Below, one piece after another: positions 35,206 to 45,624 of a stretch of DNA of 64,000 bases. Position numbers and translations under genes: made by a program. The notes beneath the pieces were generated by a model. The model made no database searches. It worked only from the letters and a program-made list of their open reading frames with translations, and was not told where the DNA came from. The stretch spans positions 8,841,187 to 8,905,186 of the forward strand of contig NC_088206.1 of the NCBI RefSeq assembly GCF_037126465.1. The letters are read 5' to 3'. The stretch's first letter is position 1. Each line of letters begins with the position of its first letter. The stretch comes from Ornithodoros turicata. Taxonomy: Eukaryota; Arthropoda; Arachnida; Ixodida; Argasidae.

Positions 35206-35400
35206 TCGGCGAACGCAATGCATCCTGGACAGGTCCTTGTCGTACGTCACAGCAAACATCGAGGCACATATGACCTTAAAGATGGCGCCCGTGATCGGCA
35301 GCCAAACCGTTTGTGAACAGTGCGGTTGTTGTTTCTGTGCGACGTTTTGGATGTCTTTCGATCTCGGTAATTATTTTTATCCAATAATTTCATAGTACAA
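35206..35400 (+). repeat. Local direct repeat, copy 1
   Basis: It starts near GAACGCAATGCATCCTGGAC and runs through GATGGCGCC and TTTTATCCAAT. It is collinear with 35766-35960, with many substitutions. Its function and class are unknown. Confidence 0.6.
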
Positions 35401-35765
35401 CCGCCAGTTTTGCACATAAGGCCTCGTACTGTTGACGACTTCCAAAGATGTGATGACGACTGCGCGTTAAGACTCACTGAGCCGATGCGACGTGCTTAAA
35501 CCAAGGAGAACTGGGCTACCATGTTGCGGAAGAAGCACAGCATAGTTTACGCTGGCAAAATATGTTCATCTTTGGGCGTTGTGACGGCGGGAATATGTCG
35601 GTAAGCTGCAAAACGACATGTAAACAAAGTCGCATGACCTCAAAATGACGTTTTCTATGACGTGCGACCATCAGGACAAGATGGCAGTGTTGCCAAAAGC
35701 ACCCTCTTGAGGGTAGTTACAACAATGGCGGGTTTGTGTCACCCCTGTGGACGATATCGTGTCAG

Positions 35766-35960
35766 GTGAACGCAATGCATTCTGGACAGGTCCTGGTCTC
35801 ACGTCACTGCAAACGTCAACACACACGTGACCATGAAAATGACGGCGCCCATGATCGCTGGCCGCACCGTCCGCAAACAACGCGGTTGCTCTTTCTGTGC
35901 CTCATTTTGCTACGTCTTTAGTCCCCACTAATTAATTTTATCCAATATTCGTGCAGTAAA
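35766..35960 (+). repeat. Local direct repeat, copy 2
   Basis: This is a second copy of 35206-35400 in the same orientation, 560 bp downstream, starting GAACGCAATGCATTCTGGAC. A YY1-like AAGATGGCGG follows at about 35990. Confidence 0.6.
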
Positions 35961-37300
35961 ACAGGTAGTGACGTCACGCCAGAACAAGATGGCGGTCTTG
36001 CAATAAGCGAACGCTCGGGGGTTGGCTACAAGATGCAGAGGCTCTGCAAGGATGGATCGTTGTGATACCCTGGTGGGAAAAAGTTCAAATTAATGAAGCA
36101 AAACACTAGGCTTAGATGCTCAAAGGTTCTTGAATGGAGAGCGGGGTGTTGTTTCCGTTGTGCTGACACCGTTCAGTTCGAATGTATTTCTTGGAAGAAA
36201 TTACAATTGAGCTGTTGCTCGGGATTTCTTGAATCCGACGTTGACGCGAACTGCCCCGTGAAACACAACAAACACATTGTACAACAGAGAGCCACTTTCT
36301 GTTGAGAGGTACGTACCTTCTGATCCCTTCCCTGGACGAGCCATTCCCTCCACAAAACGTCTATTTCCAAGGTGATGTCCAGATTGAGATGCTGTAGGCG
36401 GTGGATCATCCCCTTTTTCACGGTTGAGTATCATCAGCCTCTAGAAGACGTGCACGGCGACGACGGGGCACTTAGCGAAGGAAATGCGCGTCGTCGTCCT
36501 CTCGTGCTTGCGCCTTTGACCTCGCGAGATTCGCTACTTTTTCGCTGCCAAGGTCGCGGCCAAAGAGAGGGGGGGGGGGGGGGGGATCATCATCGCTTTC
36601 AGCGAAATTTCAAAATTTCAGCGAAAGAGCGCGACGACTGTGGGGGGACCTTTGTTGTACAAATGCGCAATGTCATTGGGGGAGGCTTTATCGTTTTGTA
36701 TTTCGAGTTGAGTGGGCGGAGGGTGTAACAATGACTAAGTATATCCGGTTATTCGAGGAGTAAATTTGTAAACAGGAAACTGTCTGAGTAAACATAGGTG
36801 GACACGAAATCCCAGTGCTCCTTGCACATTTCATGGACTATATGGACTGAGAGAGTATAAACTGAAACAGTTTGGAGATTTTGTCCTTCTTTCTGACAAC
36901 AAAGTTCCCGTAGTTCAAGGTGGGCTATGCTCCCTGGGATTGTCTGAAGTCCTCTATATTCTGGCGGAATAACAACACTTTATTTTGAGATGATGAATGG
37001 GGAGTTTCATCACCCGGGACGATACTCTACCCCATTGCTGGTGGTGTGATGAGAACTGTATGTAGCCTTCAAATATTCTATAGAATGTTCTAGGGTGTCT
37101 CTCTTGATGGCATTCTCAACACTCAAACGTCAAATTCTTAATTAGTATTATTGGTATTCTCAAATATCAGTATAAGTCCCTCTTTTTCTCCGTTAAATTT
37201 ACAGGCGCTACAAGAAACTATATCTTATGCTGAATGCCTGTCAGGATGGTGTTAAAAAGATACATGTATTCCATGATGAAGTCTTCTCTAGTGGTGTCCG
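35961..37300. other. Region without a recognisable gene
   Basis: Nothing with family resemblance is seen. A 17-base G run lies at 36569-36585. Confidence 0.5.
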
Positions 37301-37304
37301 CCCA

Positions 37305-37364
37305 TTTCATCGAACGCAGTTTTATCGAACGCCATTCCATCGAACACCTTTTCGTCGAACGCCG
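37305..37364 (+). repeat. Four-unit 15-bp tandem repeat
   Basis: There are four consecutive 15-bp units of consensus TTTCATCGAACGCCx at 37305, 37320, 37335 and 37350. A partial fifth unit (TTTTTCGG) follows. It would translate as a repeating FHRTP pattern in one frame, but that frame has no gene context. Confidence 0.75.
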
Positions 37365-38256
37365 TTTTTCGGTTCCCTGGACTCTGGTGTTTGTTCCTGG
37401 GCAGGATAGAAATTGTACGAATTTGTGCGTAGTTTCAGGGCCCCGATTGCTGCAAGCGGACTACCTTCCTTTGAATTTCCCCCCATAAGCGCGTGTCGAA
37501 AACTTTTCTGCCAACAAAGGTTCGTGGCGCCATCTATGGACAGCTGATCAAAGTTTCGCGGATGCGCTGAGTCATGCTTCTGATGTAGTACTCAGTGGTA
37601 GTTCTGCAAGAAAGACACACATCAATTAAACCGAGGTGAAGTAGATTTTGTTAAGTCGCAGTCAGGGCAATGGCTATGCTGGGCTATGCTGGATCGTCGT
37701 CGTTGAAGATAGCTCAAATGTTGAAATCCGTTGAAATCAGATCTCTAGATTTCCTATTAGGCAACAGATGGCAGCAGCTCTGTGTACCTTTCGCGTTTTC
37801 CTTCTTTCCAAAACGATTCGTAACCAAGGGACTCACGATTCGGAAACAATTCGGATCTCACCATACCGAAACGATTCGGTTTGAGAAGTGAAAGTATGCA
37901 GGGGTGTAGTTCCGTATACCCGGACAGCTGGATGTAAAGAATTAGTGAAAGGGGGTTTGAAGGGAAATATGGCATAGAACAAGTGAAAGAAGGTCATAGA
38001 CCGAACTTAAAAAATACAAGAATTATTGTGTGGTATAGAACCTTTTTTATATGCACTTGAACAACACCATCTGAATCACTTCTACAGCAGGAGAAGCACG
38101 GGCATGGTGTTTGCCATGTTGTGAAAGGTAGTTTAGGTTAGATCAGATTAGGCTACATAGATTCTGGGGGGGTCTCTTTGCGGTCTCAGGCACATACTAA
38201 GCGGTGCTGCCTTGCTTTCCTGAGTAAACATGGCGGATCATCTTGAAGAAAACTTT
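37365..38256. other. Region without a recognisable gene
   Basis: No gene is seen. The motif GCGCCATCTAT recurs at 37527-37537. A cluster of CGATTCGG/CCGAATCG-type motifs near 37815-37885 resembles the subterminal repeats of a hAT-type remnant, but no ends were found. Confidence 0.45.
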
Positions 38257-38341
38257 TTTTTCTTTATTTCGTGTTCGCGCCGCGAAGCAACTGTGACTAT
38301 GAGCGGCGTACAGATGTGGACAGATGGAGAGAGGACAGCTT
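38257..38341 (-). repeat. SINE family 1, 3' end fragment
   Basis: Read on the minus strand: CTCTCTCCATCTGTCCACAT, then ACAGTTGCTTCGCGGCGCGA and an A run. It is the 3' third of the family described at 53557-53857. Confidence 0.65.
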
Positions 38342-39436
38342 GAAGAAACTAAGCGATAAAATTTAAATTTTCGCCTCGCACGCCGTTCGGCGTCTATTCT
38401 TCCTTCGTTTTGTTCACTTTTTCCTCTTCTTTCAGGTACAAGTGTTTGCCCTTTTGTGCTTATCTTCTTTCATAAAAAAAATAGAAAAAAAGAAGAAAAG
38501 AAAAGAACAAATAAACACGAGTGGTCCCGGTGCGGAAATACATCCGTGCGCCGTTTACAGAGTTCGAAAGAGGGATGTTTTGTTTTTCGACACCTTTGTG
38601 CCATTACAGTGTGAAGTGACGAAGCAGTCAAAGAAAATGAGACGGGAATTCAGTGAGACGTGTTACACATATCCGGCGGTTCGGATATTTCAGTTTTTCA
38701 AAGGTACCGAAGGGATGAACTAAACTGAAAGTTTCATTCAGGGTAACGGTTCCAGGAATTCGCAGAAATATACCGTAACACCAGACATAAGCGCCGACTG
38801 CGGAGGGGGGCTTGGGGCCCTGAGCCCCCCCGACCTCGGAAATTTCCCAGGGGTGAGGCAGGCCCCCTACGGGAAGTCTACCCAGCTGACACTCAAGATG
38901 AAAGTTTCGAGGGATATCCTAAGAATCGTGTGCTGCATGCGAGTGATCATGAAAATCCTGTAAAACATCGCGCAACACGGAATTCCAGACACCCTGCCCG
39001 ACCTCTGTGTTCCCTTATTCCTCTGTTCCCTTATCCCTATCCGCCATTCTGTCTTTTGGTCGCACCGTAGACTCTTCCTCTCCATCAGTCGTCTTCCATG
39101 CAGTTGTATCCTTTATCGCTTCATCTAATCGTTTTTCATCTTTAATCTCATCCCTTCGTTCCCTCTTACATCCACCCATTAATCCGTAGCCTATTGCACC
39201 TGACTGTGTGCCGCACCAAGTGAAAGCAGAAGAAGGAGAAGAAGCCCTAGGTACCCCTAGGTGCGGGTGATCAGTTCGTCCATACGAATGCGACATTTGA
39301 TTGTCAAATCACGCGCTGTCTCGTGGTGTTGTCCCACTCGCTTTCGCATTATACATTCTCGAAGAGATGCTTTTGAGCCATGTTGCATTACCATAATGCT
39401 CCTGTCCTACCGCTGCGGTAATGACAATATAGGGGG
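38342..39436. other. Region upstream of the M13-like gene
   Basis: No gene is seen. It presumably holds the promoter of the gene starting at 39437, but I see no TATA box or clear initiator. Confidence 0.4.
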
Positions 39437-41396
39437 ATGGATCAACCTGTAAGTACCCTGTCGTTTCCTGCTCGCACGTACACGTTCGTCTAATGCTTGA
39501 CTGGACTTGCAGGATGCTTCTGACACAGCACTGGCCACACCGGGAACGGTGTACTGTCTGTTCACGACATCTCCTTGTGCTCTGTCCGTTCTTGTGCTCC
39601 TTCTGGGCGCTGTGGGCATCATCGTATTTTCCGTTTTCTTCGAACCCAAAGACCTGCAAACCACCGACTGCAACTCAATGTCTTGCCGCCGACTATCAGC
39701 CGTGCTACGCAGAGGCCTCACTTCCAATACTACTCCTTGCGATGACTTCTACCAGTTCGTCTGCGGTGCTAAGGGCGACGTCCCTGTCGAGACCAACTTC
39801 TTCTCAACTGTTCGAGATGTCATTTCTCATGGGAACGTCTCGAAGAGCCGTGACTCTGTTTTGCGAAAGAGTGCCGCATTGTACCAGGCGTGCCTGAACG
39901 TCAGACGCCATGCTGGAAGGGATGCCAGACGCTTGCTGCAGTTCTTAAAGCAAAAACGACTTCGACTGATGGTGGACTCTGATGTCGACCCATTGGAAGC
40001 TGCCTTGACACTTGACCTTCGATACGGCATTAAGACATTATTCGATATGAAGGTTCAGGGCGGATTGCTCGTAGTACAGAAGAGATCAGATCTCGATGCC
40101 TGGATTGAAGAAAAGAACATAATGGTTGTCAAGAACACTTACATGTCCTATATGGAAAACGCATTCAAGGTTATGGACGTGAACGATCGCGTTCAGGCGA
40201 GCGCCTTGGTGGACTCCGTCCTGACGACCGAGGACCTCGTCCTTACTCTTCACTCCAAGACTGCGCCAGGAGACAGACTGAGGAAGGTATTTCTTAGCAA
40301 TGTGACGAATTCACGTTTCTTGAGACAAGACCAGTGGAAGGCGTACCTTTCCAAGAACTTCGAACGTGTCGTTCTCTCTGGACAACCGATGCAGAAATAC
40401 CTTGAAGCCATTTTTGCGCAGGTACCTTTGTCCTCGCTCACGCTGTATGTCATATGGGAGGTCGTGCGTCAATTTGGACCTTTCTTCGACGTAAGGCTTA
40501 TACAGCCCGACGAAATCCTTGCGGTTACTGAAGGTCGCTGTTTCAGAACGGTCCTGCAGTTCATGGAAGTACCTGCCGTGGCGTCAATACTTGCCGAGCA
40601 CGTGACCGTGAAGTCTATCGAGTCGGCGCAGACAATGGCTGTTGCGGTTCTCAAGTCTCTGTCGCAGGCGTCGAAGTGGTCCTGGTTGGAAGACGTGTCC
40701 GTCAGTATCGCGAATCCCGAGAAGATCGTCTTCGCTGCGGATCTTCAAGGCACGTTGAGCGTCATCGGAGACGTCCATGCAGCCTTCGGGACTGTCTACC
40801 TTCGAGCACTTGCCTCTATGCGCCAGAAGGACTTGGATATTCTCGATGGTGCGAAAGATGGACCGACAATAACTGAACTGCTCGGCGTCGACGTCTTCTA
40901 CAAGCACAGTGACAGTGTCATGGAAATCCCGACATCTCTCCTGCTACCACCGTACTTCGCGGTGGACGGTCCGAAAGCCTTGAACTTTGCCGGCCTCGGA
41001 GCGATCATCGTCCGGGGTGTAATGCGAAGGCTACTGCGCGGTCGGATCAACGCATCATTGACGTCTTGCCTGAAGCGAACGGCTGGAGAAGAACTGACTA
41101 GCGACGTCCTTGCGAACTCTATCTATCTGGACGCCTTATTTGGGGCGTTTCGAACGACTATCCCAAGCGTACGGCTTCTAGAAGGCACAGGGTCGCATTG
41201 GCAGGAAGCATTGTTCTTCATCGCGTTCTGTCGCCCATGGTGTCTTGCAGATGACGCGGCTCCGTTGTCGTGTAATCTCCCTGTGATGAATTCCGTAGAG
41301 TTTGCGCATGCATTCGACTGCCCTGAGGGTTCGCCGATGGCCCCAATATACAGGTGCTCAGGAAAAAGCGCGCAGCCTTCCCTGGTGCCCCATTAG
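39437..41396 (+). CDS. M13 (neprilysin-like) membrane protein, predicted catalytically inactive
   Basis: Coding join 39437-39448 and 39513-41396 (631 aa), with a 64-bp intron (CCT|GTAAGT...CTTGCAG|GAT). The ATG at 39437 is the first after an in-frame TGA at 39422. The layout is that of the M13 metallopeptidase family: a short cytosolic tail, a membrane segment at about 27-47, the Cys pair 57/62, TPCDDFYQFVCG at 78-89, and a C-terminal domain with FAGLG, CNLPVMNSVEF and FDCPEGSPM. The active site is gone. The segment aligned with HExxH is RGVMR (505-509), the ENxxD helix is DVLAN (535-539), and the late catalytic His and Arg positions read Asp and Ser. About 30 residues between the two zinc motifs are missing, which helps explain 631 aa against the usual 700-780. 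The frame is intact, so a non-enzymatic role (binding or decoy) is plausible; this is inference. AATAAA lies at 41522-41527. Confidence 0.88.
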
Positions 41397-41949
41397 ATCT
41401 TTCGAATCTTTATGCACCGTATAGCGCGTGTCCTTATAAGCGAATGTATTTTAGATGGCGCTGAAGTAACAAATAGTGTTCCCATATATAGAAATCGCAG
41501 CATGGTAATTGCTTCCCTGGAAATAAATGTCTTGTTCATACTGACAGTGACTGCTTATGCGCTGTAGCTACGACAGTCGTTTTTAAGGTTTCAGATCAGA
41601 TTTGGTAATACGCGGGTGTTTCCAGTGTGGTTCTAGTGAACCAAAGTGGGCCAAAATATCGCCACAGTTCATACGTGCGGAAACTGGCGTTGAAGTGCCA
41701 ACCGTAACGTTTCAACAGCTAGAACTCCACCCACCCACCTATCTACTGTCCTAAGATGCACTGGGTGGCTCTCTGGGAGTAGATATTTGTTGGCCACAAC
41801 CATATAACTGTCTTTCCTCGGTATTCATTACTCTCCTGCATGTACGTAAGCACACCAACGGTCATATTAGGAATCAGGTTTAATTAACATTCTCAAACGA
41901 AAACGTACGTTGTATAATTAACGATTCAATTATCGACGTGCCCTCATAT
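41397..41949. other. Shared 3' region of two convergent genes
   Basis: It holds the poly(A) signal AATAAA at 41522-41527 for the + strand M13-like gene and a possible ATTAAA on the minus strand (TTTAAT, 41879-41884) for the acidic-protein gene. Nothing else was recognised. Confidence 0.5.
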
Positions 41950-42765
41950 TCATGTATCGTAATCTATAATGTCGAGGAGATTGACTCTGTGCACGGCTTT
42001 GGAACTATTGGCGCTTGCCGGCGGCGTTTCGTTTGCATCCAATAGCGGGGTGGTGGCGTTGGTCGTCGAGTCAACAGCTCTTTTGTTGGCCTCTTTCATT
42101 AGATGGAGCGCGAATCCGGCGCCAGCACACAAACCAACTAAGAGAACGACCTTGAGTACGCACATCGCCTGTACGATTGCCTCGGGAGTTGTCTCTACTT
42201 CACTCTCGCTCTCTGAACTGCTCTCTTCCTCTCCTTGTTCTCCACCTTCTCCTTTGCCCTCTTCCTTTTTTTCTGGTTGCTCTTCTCCTTTCTCGGCTTC
42301 CTTTTCTTTCCCTTGTTGGTCACCCTTACCGTCCCCTCCGTCGCTCTCGTCTCCTTCGCCTTTGTCGCTACCCTTTTCTTCGCTTCCGTCCTCGCCCTTC
42401 TCACTGCCTTCATCGCCTTTTTCGCTGCCCTCTTCCACGCTTCCACCTTCACCGCTTCCGTCCTCTTCGTGTTCTTTCTTTCCTTTTTTGCCCTCACCTT
42501 TCGCTTCGTCGCCTTCCTCATGCTCGCTTTCCTCTTCGTGGCCTTTCTCGTGCTCGCTTTCCTCGTCGTGCCCTTTCTCGACCCCGCCTCCCTTCCCGTC
42601 TTCTTCTTCTTCATCGCCTTCTGCTTCATGCTTTTCGGCTTCTGCTTTCGGACTTTCCCCCCCTTCTTTAGGACCATCGCTTCCTTCTTTCTCTGGGGAA
42701 CTTGTCCCCTTGGGACTTTTCGAGTCTCCTTTGGGTGACTCCTGTGGTGACTTATTACCTTCCAT
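41950..42765 (-). CDS. Highly charged Glu/Lys/Gly/Ser-rich single-pass membrane protein
   Basis: A 271-aa protein read from ATG 42765 (context CCAGCATGG). The frame is open upstream to 42876, but an acceptor-like CTTCCAGACCTTGCAG lies there, so 42765 is the likely start in an internal exon. Residues 1-195 are almost only E, K, G, S, D and P: an SPKG/SPKE-type start, then imperfect repeats such as HEEESEHE and GSEKG. A hydrophobic segment (about 200-223) follows, then a 48-residue tail with three N-glycosylation sequons (NAT, NET, NSS). The sequons favour a luminal or outside C terminus; the KEANKR just after the segment argues the other way. The family is unknown. Extracellular-matrix, calcium-binding or junctional roles are possible by composition only. 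It is convergent with the M13-like gene. Confidence 0.65.
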   Translation of the reverse strand: MEGNKSPQESPKGDSKSPKGTSSPEKEGSDGPKEGGESPKAEAEKHEAEGDEEEEDGKGGGVEKGHDEESEHEKGHEEESEHEEGDEAKGEGKKGKKEHEEDGSGEGGSVEEGSEKGDEGSEKGEDGSEEKGSDKGEGDESDGGDGKGDQQGKEKEAEKGEEQPEKKEEGKGEGGEQGEEESSSESESEVETTPEAIVQAMCVLKVVLLVGLCAGAGFALHLMKEANKRAVDSTTNATTPLLDANETPPASANSSKAVHRVNLLDIIDYDT

Positions 42766-42876
42766 GCTGGAGCCCCGAGTACAACTTCTGAGCAAGCCTC
42801 CTCTGCAAGGTCTGGAAGATTGCAGAAGACAGGTTATAGCTGAGTCGTCCACGTGTTCACGTGTCCACGTGTTCAC

Positions 42877-43232
42877 AAAGAAAGAAAACCGACCAGAACG
42901 TAATTACGTTATGCTGTCCTGAAAATACTTCATTGCCTCAAGCTAAATCCTAGCTCAGCAAAACATGGGTGACACATTGTTTTGACAGCAGGCGGGTCAA
43001 CGAAGAGCCACTGGTTAATGCGGCCTGCACCTTCAATCGTTACTCTGTCGTCGTTTCTCTATCGGCGTAACGTTTGAATTAATGTTCTGCGACGGACAAT
43101 AAGTGGTGCATCGAACGGCATAACATCTTCGCTACGCAACTAACTCTCCTTTGAACATGATGGCAATTGATGTTCTGAGGCTGGAACACACAAAAAAGGA
43201 CAAATACATAAAAGCCTCAAGTACCTAAGAAA
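42877..43232. other. Region without a recognisable gene
   Basis: Upstream of the acidic-protein frame. It may hold that gene's first exon and promoter on the minus strand, but no site stands out. Confidence 0.4.
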
Positions 43233-43269
43233 TTAATGATGAAAGTTAAGGAAGTCACTGAAAAGGTTA

Positions 43270-43342
43270 GCCAGCTGTAGGACTCGAACCCACATCTTCT
43301 GGATTACCGGTCCAGGGCTCTTACCAATTAAGCTAAGCTAAC
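43270..43342 (-). repeat. tRNA-like sequence with intact A and B boxes
   Basis: 73 nt fold by eye into a full cloverleaf. A 7-bp acceptor stem (GTTAGCT with AGCTGGC, including G-T pairs) and a D arm GCTT/GAGC are visible. The anticodon stem CTGGA/TCCAG carries the loop CCGGTAA, and the T arm GTGGG/CCTAC the loop TTCGAGT. The pol III A box TAGCTTAATTGG and B box GGTTCGAGTCC match consensus. The anticodon would be GGT (Thr), but position 33 is C instead of T and the copy lies in an inverted repeat, so a SINE head is more likely than a working tRNA. Confidence 0.55.
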
Positions 43343-43499
43343 ACACCTCCCCAGCGACTTCGAAGGGTGCGTCATCTGAAGGGACAAACGTCGTATAAAT
43401 GTGTGTATGGGTGAGAAAACATGTAAGAGTGAAAGCGGGGATGAGTGGTTGGTTTGTCCCCTCACATGACGCACCTTTAGAAGTCGCTGAGGAGGTGTG

Positions 43500-43584
43500 T
43501 TAGCTTAGCTCGGTGGTGTGAGGAGGTGTGTAAGAGCCCTGGACGGGTAATCCAGAATATGTGGGTTCGAGTCCTGCAGCTGGC
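43500..43584 (+). repeat. Second tRNA-like sequence with an insertion in the D arm
   Basis: It shares the acceptor stem, anticodon arm and B box (GGTTCGAGTCC) with 43270-43342. The D arm is expanded by about 12 nt through a local duplication of TGAGGAGGTGTGT, and the A box is lost. Confidence 0.55.
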
Positions 43585-43895
43585 TAACCTTTTTAGTGAC
43601 TTCCTCCTTTCATCATTAACTCTTCTTTGGCAGCCAAACACGATGTTTGGTCAGATGCCTTCTGTGGCACTCTGCCAGTTAGTCCAATGAAAAAGAGAAG
43701 TTAATAGTAACCCGATTGAAAGTCAAAGGACGCTGTATTGGAGCAATCACGGGCCTTCTATAGAGGAGCATAGAAGGACCGTGGTGCAATGTAAATAAGT
43801 AATGGACGACTTCCAGAGCAGTCCCTTAGATGACCGTCGAATCTCCCGTCGTTAACTAATAACCCCCGGAACTGTTTGTTCTACAAACAATATGG

Positions 43896-44177
43896 TCAAG
43901 AATATGTGCGCGAGTAGTAGAAGAACTGTTTACCTCTGAAAACGCTGATGGCTGGTAGCGGCAGTGCAACTCGTTCTTCGCGCTTCTCTTCTTCCTCGTT
44001 TCCGTATTTGGCGCTTGCGCCGCACGCGGTTCCCCGCGTCTTTTCCTTCTGCCTGTGGAAAAACAGGCTGTTGAAAGTTGCGCCTTCTTCTTCTTCTTCC
44101 ACCACTAGGAACAGTGGCCACCAGCAACACAGGGCAAGTTGCGCCTGTTTTGTTGGGTATCCTTCGTCTTCGTCACC
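43896..44177. other. No gene recognised
   Basis: Low-complexity CTT/GAA-rich stretches near 43975-44000 and 44080-44102 create frames on both strands with Glu/Arg or Ser runs; none has gene context. Confidence 0.4.
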
Positions 44178-44416
44178 CTGGCTCTTTAAAGAATGGTCAG
44201 TAGCACACGTCTGAGACCGTTTACATCTGCTGGCGTGCTGAGCTCAAGATCGCGGGTTCGATCCCGGCAGAGGGCGGTAGCAATGTGGGGGAAGTGAGTA
44301 AACATTGCTTCCAGCGCCCCCAGGTGGCCCAAATTGTCCGCGGTCCTACCCTGCGGCACGTGCAGCATGTCGCCGCACTGGGCAGACAAATCTTACGTGT
44401 AACATCACGGTACCGT
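44178..44416 (+). repeat. tRNA-derived SINE, second family
   Basis: The B box GGTTCGATCCC (near 44258) follows a tRNA-like stretch. A body with GGTAGCAATGTGGGGGAAGT and CAAATTGTCCGCGGTCC then runs to about 44416. This body is not shared with family 1. The A box is not clear. Confidence 0.55.
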
Positions 44417-45624
44417 TACCGTTTACATCTCAACGCCACGGCTTCGTGCTCGCGTACTTGTTCGTTCTCACGCCTTTGCCTCTTTTGCCTCGGCTTTGCA
44501 TTCCCCATAACTTTCGGTCCTTCTCGGCTTCGTGTCATCGCAACCGCTCTGTGTTTCCCCACTGTTGGGTCATGTGGTCTTCGTGCCGCCAATGCCCGTT
44601 GGGGCCCGATTTGCTGCTGCATCAACCAACGGCGCGCCGAACAAAATGCCAGAAACCACGCCGTGACCTTGGTAGACGTTCCGATACAGTACACGTGCGT
44701 GTATTGGTCGTGTACACCCTAAGATGTAGTAAGAACTTTGTAATATATTCTAATTACACGTAATATGAAAATAACCTTTGTCATATGACACGAGTAAATT
44801 CTACATACAACGTCTCAAACACCATGAAAGATGCACCGGCGATGCTGTATGAATACTACAATTGTTCGTAAGATAAGTGCGAAGAAGCTTGCGTTAATGA
44901 CAGAGAGAGAGAGAGAGAAAGAGAGAGACGAAAACGCAGTCGACAGCTCAATTTTGCCGAACCAATTTTAAAGTTGGTGAGCACAATCGCTTCATTAACC
45001 TAGAGAATACCGTAAATGAGAAATGCGTTATCGTCGTAACTAGGAGAAGAGCTGAACCTGTTAAGTTTAATTAAGTAAGTAGTTAGGTAGTTAAGGAAGA
45101 AGTTAAGTTTAAAATATACTCTGCCAGCGCCATACCATATTCCATTCATACATTCCATTCCACTTTCATTCATTTCGTTTTTCCAGGCAGAAGTTTCATA
45201 CACGTCACATTTTTGAGCATGAGGCAATCTCCCCTAGCTGAAGAAGAGAGCGTAAATAGGAGAGCCATATTAAATTCGAAAATGTTTTTTGTGCCCGGAC
45301 GAGGCCAGAGAGATTAAAACCCGAGGCGCAACTCAGTTACAAGTCTTTCGGACGAAATAAACCACTCCAGTTTAAAATATGAATGGAGGCGGCCGTTGGC
45401 ATTGCTAAAGAAGATTAATTCTACGTGTGACAGTTCGCGCTTCTTTGTTGCTCGTACTCGAAATATTTAATATTCCATTAAGATTAAGATGTCTCGAAGA
45501 CGTCTTTTTGCGAATTTACATCGGACCTCCTGCAAAGAACATACGAGGGCTTGTTATGTGCGAAATATTCCTCCGTTCTGCATTATGTTCTTACTGGACA
45601 ATGCAGTCCTCTTGGGTTCATATA
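44417..45624. other. Region without a recognisable gene
   Basis: No gene is seen. A (GA)n microsatellite lies at about 44901-44928. Confidence 0.5.

Larger units (their letters stand above)
43233..43619. mobile_element. 387-bp foldback element with tRNA-like arms
   Basis: Inverted arms of about 160 bp start TTAATGATGAAAG and end with CTTTCATCATTAA. Each arm contains a tRNA-like sequence, so two face each other (43342 to 43270 on the minus strand, and 43500-43584 on the + strand). The arms match closely outside the tRNA-like parts. It could be two SINEs in head-to-head inversion or a single foldback element. Confidence 0.75.

Noticed and set aside
41969..42922. Long + strand frames (41969-42922, 42177-42671, 42235-42738) rich in Ser, Pro, Leu and Phe
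   Set aside because: They are the antisense shadow of the E/K/G-rich minus-strand gene; GAA/GAG-rich codons keep all opposite frames open.
43270..43584. Working tRNA-Thr genes
   Set aside because: The cloverleaf is good on the left copy, but position 33 is C, the right copy has an insertion, and both lie in a foldback repeat; a SINE-type origin is more likely.
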